Assembly (NCBI RefSeq): GCF_023715655.1 | Contig: NZ_JAMBON010000010.1 | Coordinates: 36,432-100,431, forward strand | Origin: Oceanobacillus luteolus | Lineage (GTDB): Bacteria; Bacillota; Bacilli; Bacillales; Amphibacillaceae | Length of the DNA: 64,000 bases | Direction: 5' to 3' | Shown here: positions 1-7,838 of the stretch, in pieces | Layout of the letters: the number at the start of each line of letters is the position of its first letter | Numbering within the stretch: the first letter of the stretch is position 1 | Translations under genes and position numbers: made by a program | The notes under the pieces: generated by a model | What the model saw: the letters and a program-made list of their open reading frames with translations, nothing else | What the model was told of the DNA's origin: nothing | The model's database searches: none

Positions 1-744
1 ATCAACGTAGTTTTGCACGATTTCAAATGTCTTATCACCCGGTTTTTTAACCGCGATTCCGTCAGCCATCGTTGGTAATGCATTCACCATGATCGGATTC
101 CTTTCAGCTACAGACCGCTTCATGCTTGGAACTGCGCTTGTTTGGACTCCGTATATTTTGACATTCGGATTGATTTCTTTTATCGCCGTGGCTATTCCTG
201 CAATCAAACCACCGCCACCAATCGGACAAACGACAGCGTCCACATCTGGTAGCTGCTCGAGGATTTCCAAACCGATCGTGCCTTGTCCAACAATCACACC
301 TTCATCATCGAACGCGTGGATAAACGTTGCACCTGTTTCCTGTTGCAGATGACGTGCGTAGTTGTTGGCGTCATCAAATGTTTCACCTTCTAAAACGACT
401 TTTGCGCCATAGTTTTCGGTCGCTTGAATTTTACTGATTGGCGCTCCTTTTGGCATGACGATTGTGCATGGAATGTTCCATGCACTTGCAGAAAACGCAA
501 CTCCCTGGGCATGGTTACCAGCAGAAGCCGCAATCACCCCTCGTTTCAGTTCCTCCTCCGTTAGGGAATGGACTTTATTGAAAGCACCTCTAACTTTAAA
601 AGAACCCGTTTTTTGCAGGTTTTCTAGTTTTAAATAAATTTCATTATTTGTCAGTTTGCTGAACGTACTGGAGTACTCAAGATTCGTTTGATGGACAGTT
701 CCCATCATCTTTTCTCTAGCAGTAATTATATCGTCGATGTTCAT
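1..744 (-). CDS. threonine/serine dehydratase, PLP-dependent (3' end outside window)
   Basis: The minus-strand frame is open from an ATG at 744 to the window edge, giving 248 codons. It encodes a fold-type II PLP enzyme of the threonine ammonia-lyase family, which deaminates threonine or serine to a 2-oxoacid. The PLP lysine lies in GSFKVRGA (Lys50) and the phosphate-binding GGGGL loop is near residue 177. The sequence AAGGAG just before the ATG fixes the start. The C-terminus is not visible, so a short catabolic TdcB-type enzyme cannot be separated from a longer IlvA-type enzyme with a regulatory domain. No T-box or leader was seen in the short upstream gap, which argues mildly for the catabolic type. 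Confidence 0.9.
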   Translation of the reverse strand, partial: MNIDDIITAREKMMGTVHQTNLEYSSTFSKLTNNEIYLKLENLQKTGSFKVRGAFNKVHSLTEEELKRGVIAASAGNHAQGVAFSASAWNIPCTIVMPKGAPISKIQATENYGAKVVLEGETFDDANNYARHLQQETGATFIHAFDDEGVIVGQGTIGLEILEQLPDVDAVVCPIGGGGLIAGIATAIKEINPNVKIYGVQTSAVPSMKRSVAERNPIMVNALPTMADGIAVKKPGDKTFEIVQNYVD

Positions 745-885
745 TATGATTGCTCCTTATTAATCCGAAAAAAATCTTCATTATTGTTCTTCCATCTTTA
801 AATTAGTATAAATCATTGTATCTGTAAATGATTTTGGTTGGGAATAAATTCTAGTCATTTAATAATTATCCTATCAGAAAAATAA

Positions 886-922
886 AAAACCTCCTAAGAT
901 GTAGGTTCTACAACTAGGAGGA
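886..922 (-). terminator. intrinsic terminator of the LAP cassette
   Basis: Arms CCTCCTA and TAGGAGG, with an inner TGTAG/CTACA stem, are followed on the minus strand by a T-rich run. It lies about 25 bases after the stop of the frame-corrected SagB gene (947), which supports that corrected end. Confidence 0.7.
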
Positions 923-946
923 AATAAAGCGTCTGACCCTATGCCC

Positions 947-1110
947 TCAGCTGCGCAAACTCCCCTTTAACCAAGGTCTGGGGCGATAGGGACCAATTGG
1001 GATTTGGATTAGACTGGTCTTACCTTGTTCATCTAGTTTATATAGTTCATCAGTCAAATTCGAGTCGAATCCAAGAAGCGGGTGGCCTCCCATCCCGAGG
1101 GCCGATGCCC
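947..1110 (-). pseudogene. out-of-frame C-terminal tail of the SagB-type gene
   Basis: The sequence after the CCCC run at 1108-1111 stays coding in a neighbouring frame. It reads GMGGHPLLGF, then a stretch ending PYRPRPWLKGSLRS, and stops at 947. Restoring one base in the G-run (minus strand) joins this tail to the upstream SagB frame and gives a 446-residue protein. The terminator then follows the corrected stop closely. This is either a real inactivating frameshift or a homopolymer sequencing error. Confidence 0.7.
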
Positions 1111-2286
1111 CTCAACATTATATAAACAACAGTAAATAGATACACGGGGTTCCCTTCTATACGCTTCATCCAAATCATTTCTGTATGAAAAGGCAGTCGT
1201 TGCCTCTACGAGAAGAGTTGCTAACTGTTCTTGGCTCACTTTTCCTAAAACAAAAGCCACGTCTGGAGAAAATCGCTCTTCACAAACCTCGGCGAAATCA
1301 TACGACAAGGGGTTTACAGGAGGCAATGCCACTTGACGCTCAGCCCGTTCAATTTCAATGTCTTTCTTCCCTCTGTACACTGGAAATGAGCCTGTCGAAG
1401 CCAGTTTGGAAGCTTCGTTCATCGCAGTGATCATCGGATATTCTTTGACCCGTTGTGACCGCTCCAAATGTTCGGTTTGAATTGCTGACAGCTCCTGGAT
1501 TAATTGTTCCGATGTAATATTTTTATTATGCTTCCTTCCATCAGCAGACCAGTTTGTTACTTCTACCGATAACGGGATGACACTATATACACTCTCCTCC
1601 ATTTCAGATAGTCCCAACAGATGATTGATCGCGGAATCAAGAAATTGAAAGTACACACCTGAGGCATAGCCAAACCTTTTCGTTACCTCCAATAATTGTC
1701 CCATAAGCACACCAGCATCCAAGCCTTGAAGTCGATAGGCAAAGTTATTGTATTTAAAGAAATTTTTCCAGAACATGGTCGAGACAAAAACTGTACCAAA
1801 ACACGAGGAGATGTCGCAGCGATTGCCGAGGGCTTTGGATAAATAAGAATCAAAATCTCCTTCGCGCAATAATACGAGCCGATGGTGTGCTGCATCATAA
1901 TGGTAGACTCCATCAGGGAGTTCCTCCACTTTCAGATACACGTACAATTCGTTAGGGTACAGCGCCCCACCAGATGGAGCAAACCGCCGATAAGAGTGTA
2001 AAGGATAGGAATCTTGCTCCTTGGAATCTGCTGGGAAGACCGATTGGCTCCATTGCGTCGTACCGAATACATACCAGAGAAAATGACCGACTCGATGAAG
2101 ATTTGGTTTGGCAGGAGGTTCTCCTCCAGTTAGCATCAACGGCACTTCCAAAGACAATGGAACAGCCGGTAATCCACGGTAGATTTTATATGCTAGTGGT
2201 GCATCGTCCCAATCCACTTCCACATTTGGCTGATTTGCCTTATCAATATCAAACTGCAGATTGTGTAAAAACTCTTCCAGATTCAT
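1054..2286 (-). CDS. SagB-type azoline dehydrogenase, frameshifted near its C-terminus
   Basis: This is a nitroreductase-fold, FMN-dependent dehydrogenase of the SagB family, which oxidises thiazolines and oxazolines to thiazoles and oxazoles in LAP/TOMM natural products. The signature RRFAPSGGALYPNE is near residues 100-113, and the flavoprotein core continues to about residue 240. The frame ends at 1054 after a divergent tail of about 24 residues. The expected C-terminus is found one frame over, down to 947. The gene starts 20 bases after the YcaO gene and is surely in the same operon. If the frameshift is real, the end of the protein is altered and activity is uncertain. No other SagB copy is in the window. 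Confidence 0.85.
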   Translation of the reverse strand: MNLEEFLHNLQFDIDKANQPNVEVDWDDAPLAYKIYRGLPAVPLSLEVPLMLTGGEPPAKPNLHRVGHFLWYVFGTTQWSQSVFPADSKEQDSYPLHSYRRFAPSGGALYPNELYVYLKVEELPDGVYHYDAAHHRLVLLREGDFDSYLSKALGNRCDISSCFGTVFVSTMFWKNFFKYNNFAYRLQGLDAGVLMGQLLEVTKRFGYASGVYFQFLDSAINHLLGLSEMEESVYSVIPLSVEVTNWSADGRKHNKNITSEQLIQELSAIQTEHLERSQRVKEYPMITAMNEASKLASTGSFPVYRGKKDIEIERAERQVALPPVNPLSYDFAEVCEERFSPDVAFVLGKVSQEQLATLLVEATTAFSYRNDLDEAYRREPRVSIYCCLYNVEGHRPSGWEATRFLDSTRI

Positions 2287-2306
2287 CTTCTACCTCCTCA
2301 TCAGCC

Positions 2307-4250
2307 TTAGGGAAACGGGTGCGGATAGGGATTCAGTTGCTCTGGTGTCAACGGTTGTTCCGTATACCCAAGCTCCATTGGGACGCGGAGTACCCTCTCC
2401 AGTCCTGTGAGGCGAGTAAGGTGCTGCCCAAATGTCATTGGCAGCATCCCTGGAATCAGTACTTTTACACAATACAATCCGTTTCGTAACGTTTCCGGTG
2501 TCGACTGGTCCACTACAATAACATCAAGGTTAGACTTTTGAAACGCCTGAAGGATATCTTGCAAATCCTCGGTAAGGTCTGCATGATTCGACTTCCACTT
2601 GAACTCTTTGAATGTCCTCATTGGTTCATCATTGTTAAGCAAAAAACTTAAACGCTCTTCTGCTTGCGGTAAACCATAAAGCATGCCATGGTCTTCCATT
2701 TGTCTCACCAAAGAAGAGTCATGCAGCATTTTTTCATATTCCTCTTTATTCGCTTCCAATTTTTCATCCAGGTTCAGCATCATACCTGCGAGCTCATGAA
2801 TCGCGCCTTTCACTGCCCGTACTGGATCGAGATGGGAGCCGGCTGCGCAGATGAGATTCAATCCCTTTTCCTTTCTGTTTTTAGCTATTGCAAAAATACT
2901 AGGTACACCGTGTTCCATCGTAGCATCATACAAATACAAATCATAGCCAGCAACCGCCCGCATACGTTCGACCATAAATTCCAACTCTTCGTCATCAGCT
3001 GATAAAGGATCGAGCCGTGAAAGATTCAGCTTTGCATACCAAGTCATCAGGAAGGAATCACGTTCGATGACTTCCATCATTCCATAGAAAATGGCTTCCT
3101 CTAAACTTCCCCCAAGTGCACATCCGTTAGAAGTTTCATAGACAAAACCTTCTGTTCCGTGTCCGATACTGTAATAAGCAAGGAGCTCAGGAACTAGGAT
3201 GGAACGCTCCTCCAACAATGAATAACCCCAAACCCAATCGATGGAACGATCGGGATCAAACGGTTTAAATGGAAAAACAGGTTGCGCATAGTTTTCCTTC
3301 GCGTGCACGCCGACACTCAAAGGATTGAGTGCTTGATTTTCCAGATTACGATAACTATCACGGGTTACCGTCCGTTTGCCACGTGGCTTTAAACCACAAT
3401 ATCGCTCCAACCCTTCTAAGATTGCCGTCAATACACTTTCTTCATAGACATGGGTTCGGCCACCGGTTCTCTCGTCCCCGGCTAACATCGGCAGATTAAC
3501 ACTCACATCAGCAAATGGAGTCACGAGATCATAGATTTTACTGTTCAAAACTCCCGTACGGTTATCCAAATAGTCTGTGACAATAACTTCTTTCATCTCA
3601 TCCAATGAACGGCTGCGGAAACTGCCGGAACTGACTTTCGGACTTGGTTCTAGTGGAATTCGGGCTAATTCCTCTGTATCGTCAGGTAATCCACCGCAGA
3701 CTGGACACAACGGATTGGGCAGAAAATAATGTGACGAGGTCCTCAGTGTTTTCAGATCAATGAGAAGAACCTTTCCGTCTGCATCTACCTGGTCACCCCG
3801 TAATACTTTCTGTACCTCCACGTTTATCAGGTGAGCCATTTGCAAAAGTCCGTTTCTTGAAGCCCACGGGTCACTTCCAATACCTCCACCTGCAGCCAGC
3901 TTTTGCTGTACTTCCACCATTTCCGTGCGATCACGCCCGCCCATAAAACGCCTCATATCCGCACATTGAGAACAGCCTGCCTTGCCAGGTTGGACAAACG
4001 GACCAACTACCCCTTCCCCAAATGAAATGAAGCCTCTGAGCCAAGGAGTATCCGTTTGTTGTAATAACTTTTCCGCTTTTTGATGTATCGAAGGTTTCCA
4101 ACCATCATCTAACATAAGCACCAAATCTGTATTACTTGGAATACTTTCCCCGAGATTCGACTTACGGAAAACGAGATGATGTGCTGCCAGTTCTTCACTT
4201 ACAAAACCAGCAAGCACCCCTTCCCCGACGATCAACACGAAGGAATTCAT
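2307..4250 (-). CDS. LAP/TOMM cyclodehydratase: E1-like docking domain fused to YcaO (SagD family)
   Basis: This 647-residue fusion installs azolines by ATP-dependent cyclodehydration of Cys/Ser/Thr in a ribosomal precursor peptide. The N-terminal part (about 1-215) is the leader-binding, E1-like cyclodehydratase domain with two Cys pairs (GCSQC near 93/96, CPVC near 182/185) that would bind zinc. The YcaO domain follows from about 225, with ATP-site motifs such as GGSLEEAIFYGMMEVIERD. The protein ends NPYPHPFP, the proline-rich tail typical of azoline-forming YcaO enzymes. The start is the ATG at 4250: AGGAGG lies 7 bases upstream, while longer frames have no ribosome site. The only neighbouring pathway gene is SagB; a ThiF-like partner, transporter and precursor are not seen. 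Confidence 0.92.
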   Translation of the reverse strand: MNSFVLIVGEGVLAGFVSEELAAHHLVFRKSNLGESIPSNTDLVLMLDDGWKPSIHQKAEKLLQQTDTPWLRGFISFGEGVVGPFVQPGKAGCSQCADMRRFMGGRDRTEMVEVQQKLAAGGGIGSDPWASRNGLLQMAHLINVEVQKVLRGDQVDADGKVLLIDLKTLRTSSHYFLPNPLCPVCGGLPDDTEELARIPLEPSPKVSSGSFRSRSLDEMKEVIVTDYLDNRTGVLNSKIYDLVTPFADVSVNLPMLAGDERTGGRTHVYEESVLTAILEGLERYCGLKPRGKRTVTRDSYRNLENQALNPLSVGVHAKENYAQPVFPFKPFDPDRSIDWVWGYSLLEERSILVPELLAYYSIGHGTEGFVYETSNGCALGGSLEEAIFYGMMEVIERDSFLMTWYAKLNLSRLDPLSADDEELEFMVERMRAVAGYDLYLYDATMEHGVPSIFAIAKNRKEKGLNLICAAGSHLDPVRAVKGAIHELAGMMLNLDEKLEANKEEYEKMLHDSSLVRQMEDHGMLYGLPQAEERLSFLLNNDEPMRTFKEFKWKSNHADLTEDLQDILQAFQKSNLDVIVVDQSTPETLRNGLYCVKVLIPGMLPMTFGQHLTRLTGLERVLRVPMELGYTEQPLTPEQLNPYPHPFP

Positions 4251-4327
4251 CATGAATCCTCCTCTCGCAACAAAACACCAAATACTAACAATAAATTTTC
4301 TTACCAATCACTCTTTCTCCATAAAAA

Positions 4328-4352
4328 AAGCCCCCATTACAATGGAGAGCCT
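4328..4352 (-). terminator. terminator after the S9 peptidase gene
   Basis: An imperfect hairpin of GC-rich arms around CCATTGTAATGG is followed on the minus strand by seven T residues. It separates the S9 peptidase from the downstream LAP cassette, so the two are probably separate transcription units. Confidence 0.65.
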
Positions 4353-4364
4353 TGGATAAATATT

Positions 4365-6140
4365 TTATAGTTTTCCTATACACTGCTTCAAAAAAGCAGC
4401 TATCATCGAGTAAACAGTAATTTCATTCTCTGGATTCACTAGTTTATGCCCTTCCCCTTCCATCCGATGATATGTAACCGAGTGCCCTCGTTGCTTCAGT
4501 TTATGGACGATTTGTTCCGACTCGCCAATGGGGACACGGGGATCATTCACACCGTGGATGACTAGCAAGGGCGCTATAATTTCATCAGCATGATGTAGAG
4601 GATCTATCTGATTAAAAAAATCCCCATCTTCTTCAACCGTACCGTATTCCATTTCTCTTTGCCACTTCCTCCATGGACTAGTTGTTTCGATGAACGTTCG
4701 CAGACTCGACATTCCTACAATATCAACCGCGGCCACCCATAATTGGGGATAGTGACTAATCGCCGCCAGCGTTAAAAAGCCGCCATAACTTCCCCCGATA
4801 ATAACAATTTTCTCTTCATCAATGCTTGAATCTTGTTTAAGCCAATCCACCATGGATATGACATCTTTTACTGCATCCATCCGTTTCCGTCCATCATCCA
4901 AATGAGTATATGTCTTTCCGTATCCTGTACTTCCGCGGAAATTAGGAACTGCGACAGCATAGCCTTTGCTTAGTAAAAATTGCAAGAGTGGATGGTAGGA
5001 AGCTCGGCTTTGACTTTCCGGTCCTCCATGAAGATAGATGACAACAGGAAGTTTCTTGGAAGTTTTCTTTGGCTTATAGTAAAAAAATGGGATGTTAAGA
5101 CCGTCAAATGAACGATAGGATAGTAAGCTAGGCTTGATTGGTTTTCTTTCTATAAAAGATTTGCTTAACTTCATTAACGGTTGGGTCTGTAGGGTTGGAA
5201 GATGAAGAACCCATAATTCTTGAGGGTGTTCCGGCCCATTCAATTGAAAGAGCAGCATTTTTCGTCGAGGTAAAAAAGTGAGATTAGTGATTACACCCAT
5301 TGGGGTGTCCCATGTATAAAGAGCCCCTTGTTTCAAATCAAATAAATATCCTTTAGAGATTCCACCTTGATTTTCGGTAAAAGCAAACAAGCTAGTCTCC
5401 TTATGATAGGCCAATCCTTCGAAATCCCAATTTCCCCGCAGCAGCCAAGTCAGCTTTTTCGTAGATAGATGAACACATGCCAGTCCGTAGAATTCACTAT
5501 CTTTGTTGGATAATAAATATACCATTTCCCCACATGGACTGAAATGGACATCACGGTAACTTGCTCCATCTGAATGATTTGTAATCCAGTCGATTTCCCC
5601 AGTTACAAGCGATAAAACTCCTAAATCATGGTCCATTGGGGAGTTCGCTCTTCTGACTAATAATGCATTTCCATCCGGAAACCATTTCGCCACTGAAAAT
5701 ATTCCATCTTCAGCAAATAATAAATGAATCTCAAATGTTTCTAGACACTGGAGATAAATATCTAAAAAGGCTTGATTCCTTCGATTGCTGGACCAGGCAA
5801 TCCATTTCCCATCAGGGGAGCAGCCCCCATAGCGATGAACATGTTCTGGAGAATCAGTCAGTGGGATAAGATTTTTATTTTCCTTCAGTAGATATAATTG
5901 CTCCCTTTCATCCCCCGTCAAATCCATGCCGATAATTAAATCCGAAGTACCCGTAACATATCTGGCGAACGTAATTCTATCTAACTCTAAAGCCGGATGC
6001 TGTGGTCCTCTTTGACCGAGAATCCACTTCTCTATTCGTGGCTTTCCCATATATTTTACAACTACACTTAGTTGATCACGATTCGGCTCATAATCAAAGT
6101 CACTAATCATCGGCTGATTCACATAAGGGTCTGGAACCAT
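4365..6140 (-). CDS. S9 family peptidase (acylaminoacyl/dipeptidyl peptidase type)
   Basis: This cytoplasmic prolyl-oligopeptidase-family serine peptidase has about 591 residues. The N-terminal two thirds form a beta-propeller-like region with repeated WD/TolB-type strands (for example GGCSPDGKWIAWSS). The C-terminal alpha/beta hydrolase carries the catalytic Ser in GGSYGG (about 450), Asp in GVNDPRVP (about 532) and His in GEGHK (about 565). No signal peptide is seen. The start at 6140 was chosen because AAGGA lies about 9 bases before it; an ATG at 6149 and a longer form from 6200 are possible. It sits directly upstream of the LAP cassette but behind its own terminator. A role in leader removal or self-protection is only a guess. 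Confidence 0.88.
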   Translation of the reverse strand: MVPDPYVNQPMISDFDYEPNRDQLSVVVKYMGKPRIEKWILGQRGPQHPALELDRITFARYVTGTSDLIIGMDLTGDEREQLYLLKENKNLIPLTDSPEHVHRYGGCSPDGKWIAWSSNRRNQAFLDIYLQCLETFEIHLLFAEDGIFSVAKWFPDGNALLVRRANSPMDHDLGVLSLVTGEIDWITNHSDGASYRDVHFSPCGEMVYLLSNKDSEFYGLACVHLSTKKLTWLLRGNWDFEGLAYHKETSLFAFTENQGGISKGYLFDLKQGALYTWDTPMGVITNLTFLPRRKMLLFQLNGPEHPQELWVLHLPTLQTQPLMKLSKSFIERKPIKPSLLSYRSFDGLNIPFFYYKPKKTSKKLPVVIYLHGGPESQSRASYHPLLQFLLSKGYAVAVPNFRGSTGYGKTYTHLDDGRKRMDAVKDVISMVDWLKQDSSIDEEKIVIIGGSYGGFLTLAAISHYPQLWVAAVDIVGMSSLRTFIETTSPWRKWQREMEYGTVEEDGDFFNQIDPLHHADEIIAPLLVIHGVNDPRVPIGESEQIVHKLKQRGHSVTYHRMEGEGHKLVNPENEITVYSMIAAFLKQCIGKL

Positions 6141-6307
6141 ATTGTTCATTTCCTTCCCACCCATTCTTTGTTGATATAAAAGTATGGCCTTATACTTCAT
6201 ATAAAAAAACGTTCAGATTCATTATATTTGGGCAAAGTTGGAAGTATGCATGGCAGGAAGATAGGAACAGGTTTACAGGTTTACAGAATATAGAACATAA
6301 AAATAAT

Positions 6308-6356
6308 ACTCCCCTCTTGCCGCCTCTATGAGATGGACAATTTAAGGGAGAGTAAT
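6308..6356. terminator. possible bidirectional hairpin between S9 peptidase and glpP
   Basis: Imperfect arms ACTCCCCTCTT and AAGGGAGAGT are flanked by a T-run on the plus strand and an A/T-rich run on the other side. The rest of the 6141-6476 gap holds only the glpP promoter. A 61-residue minus frame here has no ribosome site. Confidence 0.35.
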
Positions 6357-6417
6357 TTTTTCGAGTTACTACCATTTTATAGCTGTATGCTATGCTTCGA
6401 ACTGAAGAATTTTAAAT

Positions 6418-6446
6418 TCTTAAAATAATCACTATTATGATATAAT
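6418..6446 (+). promoter_or_regulatory. probable sigma-A promoter of glpP
   Basis: A perfect TATAAT at 6441-6446 lies 30 bases before the TTG start and the GAGGGGG ribosome site. The -35 region is weak, so the left boundary is approximate. Confidence 0.5.
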
Positions 6447-6476
6447 AGTAGAAATCACCATGAGGGGGTCATTCTT

Positions 6477-7043
6477 TTGGATAATATTGTCGATCTAGTC
6501 GAATCTCAAGTCATTGCATCTGTAAATGAAAAAAATCATTTAGAATTAGCTGCTAAATCCAATGCTAACATTGTATTTCTATTAACCGGAAACCTCATAA
6601 CTACTAAAAAATATCTCGATCAATTAAAAAAGTATAATAAGACAACGTTCATCCATGTTGATTTTATTGATGGCTTATCCAATACAAGAAGTGCTATCGA
6701 ATACATAGCCAATGTTTGGCAACCAAAAGGAATCATTACAACGAAAAGCAACCTAATCAAATTCGCAAAGGAAGAAGGTCTCATGACGATTCAGCGTATT
6801 TTCCTCATCGATGGAAGCGCTATGAGAAAAGGCATCGAAATCTCCCATGCAAGCAGACCTGATGCCATAGAAGTCCTTCCCGGAATCATGCCATCCATCA
6901 TTGACAATTTAACAAAACTAACTCGCCTACCAATTATTGCAGGAGGGTTAATCAGCGAAAAACAGCAAATTATTGACGGACTGGAAGCAGGTGCACTAGC
7001 TATGTCTGCAGGTGATCCGCAGCTTTGGAATCTAAATCTCTAG
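6477..7043 (+). CDS. glpP: glycerol-3-phosphate-responsive antiterminator GlpP
   Basis: This 188-residue protein matches GlpP in length and in motifs such as DFIDGLS, SRPDAIEVLPG and IAGGLISEKQQI, which belong to its TIM-barrel-like fold. In Bacillus, GlpP binds glycerol-3-phosphate and lets RNA polymerase pass leader terminators of glp genes. The start is TTG, placed 9 bases after GAGGGGG. Usually glpP heads a glpFKD cluster; here it stands alone beside a HAD phosphatase, an ABC importer and a glycerophosphodiesterase. Two nearby genes (10676-11716 and 12178-14475) have attenuator-like leaders, which fits direct control by this protein. Its 3' end overlaps the convergent phosphatase gene by 44 bases. 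Confidence 0.93.
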   Translation: MDNIVDLVESQVIASVNEKNHLELAAKSNANIVFLLTGNLITTKKYLDQLKKYNKTTFIHVDFIDGLSNTRSAIEYIANVWQPKGIITTKSNLIKFAKEEGLMTIQRIFLIDGSAMRKGIEISHASRPDAIEVLPGIMPSIIDNLTKLTRLPIIAGGLISEKQQIIDGLEAGALAMSAGDPQLWNLNL

Positions 7044-7818
7044 TTAAGTTCGGCAATTCTTTAATACTATCAATAATAAAATCTGGTTGGTCTTTTGCAT
7101 GCCTTACCATACTTTTTTCTGTAATACCGGTTAGCACGAGAACAGAGTTTACACCATAGTCATTTCCCATCCGAATATCAGTCTCTAACCGGTCTCCCAC
7201 CATGTAACAATTACCAGGCGGCAGTTTCAATATGTCATCGACAATAAATCTAGCAGCAAGCGGAGAAGGCTTACCTAGAATGATATCGACTTTTTCTCCG
7301 GTCGCCCCCTCCATCGCTCCGATCATTGCCCCACAATCCGGTATTTGTCCTCCTTTAATAGGACAGGTACGATCAGGATTCGTTGCCACGACAACCGCTC
7401 CGTTTTTCCATGCTTGGAATGCACGATTCAGTTTTTCATAAGTGAAGTCCCTATCCCAGCCTAATACAACGTAGCTGACTTCCGTTTCATTATCTGATAC
7501 CTCTATCCCCATATCGGCGAGTTCATCCAATAAAGGCTGTTCCCCGATGACCATCACTTTTTCATCTGGACCCATTCTAGAGCTAAGATATCGGGCAGTA
7601 AGATAGTTCGAGTTCACTACGTGTTCATGACTAACATCAATCCCAAGCCTTTGTAACTTTTTTACATAGCTATCGATCGTATCAATTGATTTATTCGTCA
7701 AAAACACAATTTTATGACCATCATTTCTTAATTCCTGTATCGCCTCTATTGCGCCATCAATCAACAGGTCATCAACATAAATCGTTCCATCTAAATCAAA
7801 GATATACCCTCTTTTCAA
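7000..7818 (-). CDS. HAD-IIA family sugar/glycerol-phosphate phosphatase
   Basis: This is a cytoplasmic HAD phosphatase of subfamily IIA (NagD/AraL/phosphoglycolate-phosphatase type), about 272 residues long. Motif I is FDLDGTIY near residues 7-14, motif II is LTNKS near 40, and motif III/IV is GKPSP...GDRLETD near 185-215, with a C2 cap between them. The annotated start is TTG at 7818: AAGGAGG lies 5 bases upstream, and the longer GTG frame at 7839 would put that ribosome site inside the gene. It is the last gene of the ABC importer operon. HAD-IIA enzymes include glycerol-3-phosphate and sugar-phosphate phosphatases, so a role in dephosphorylating the imported solute is plausible but inferred. 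Confidence 0.88.
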   Translation of the reverse strand: MKRGYIFDLDGTIYVDDLLIDGAIEAIQELRNDGHKIVFLTNKSIDTIDSYVKKLQRLGIDVSHEHVVNSNYLTARYLSSRMGPDEKVMVIGEQPLLDELADMGIEVSDNETEVSYVVLGWDRDFTYEKLNRAFQAWKNGAVVVATNPDRTCPIKGGQIPDCGAMIGAMEGATGEKVDIILGKPSPLAARFIVDDILKLPPGNCYMVGDRLETDIRMGNDYGVNSVLVLTGITEKSMVRHAKDQPDFIIDSIKELPNLTRDLDSKAADHLQT

Positions 7819-7838
7819 ACTAACCCTCCTTAGGAGCA

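Noticed and set aside
6190..6375. 61-residue Cys-containing minus frame considered as a LAP precursor peptide
   Set aside because: It has no ribosome site, overlaps the S9 gene start and a terminator-like hairpin, and its Cys residues are not in a repeated core.
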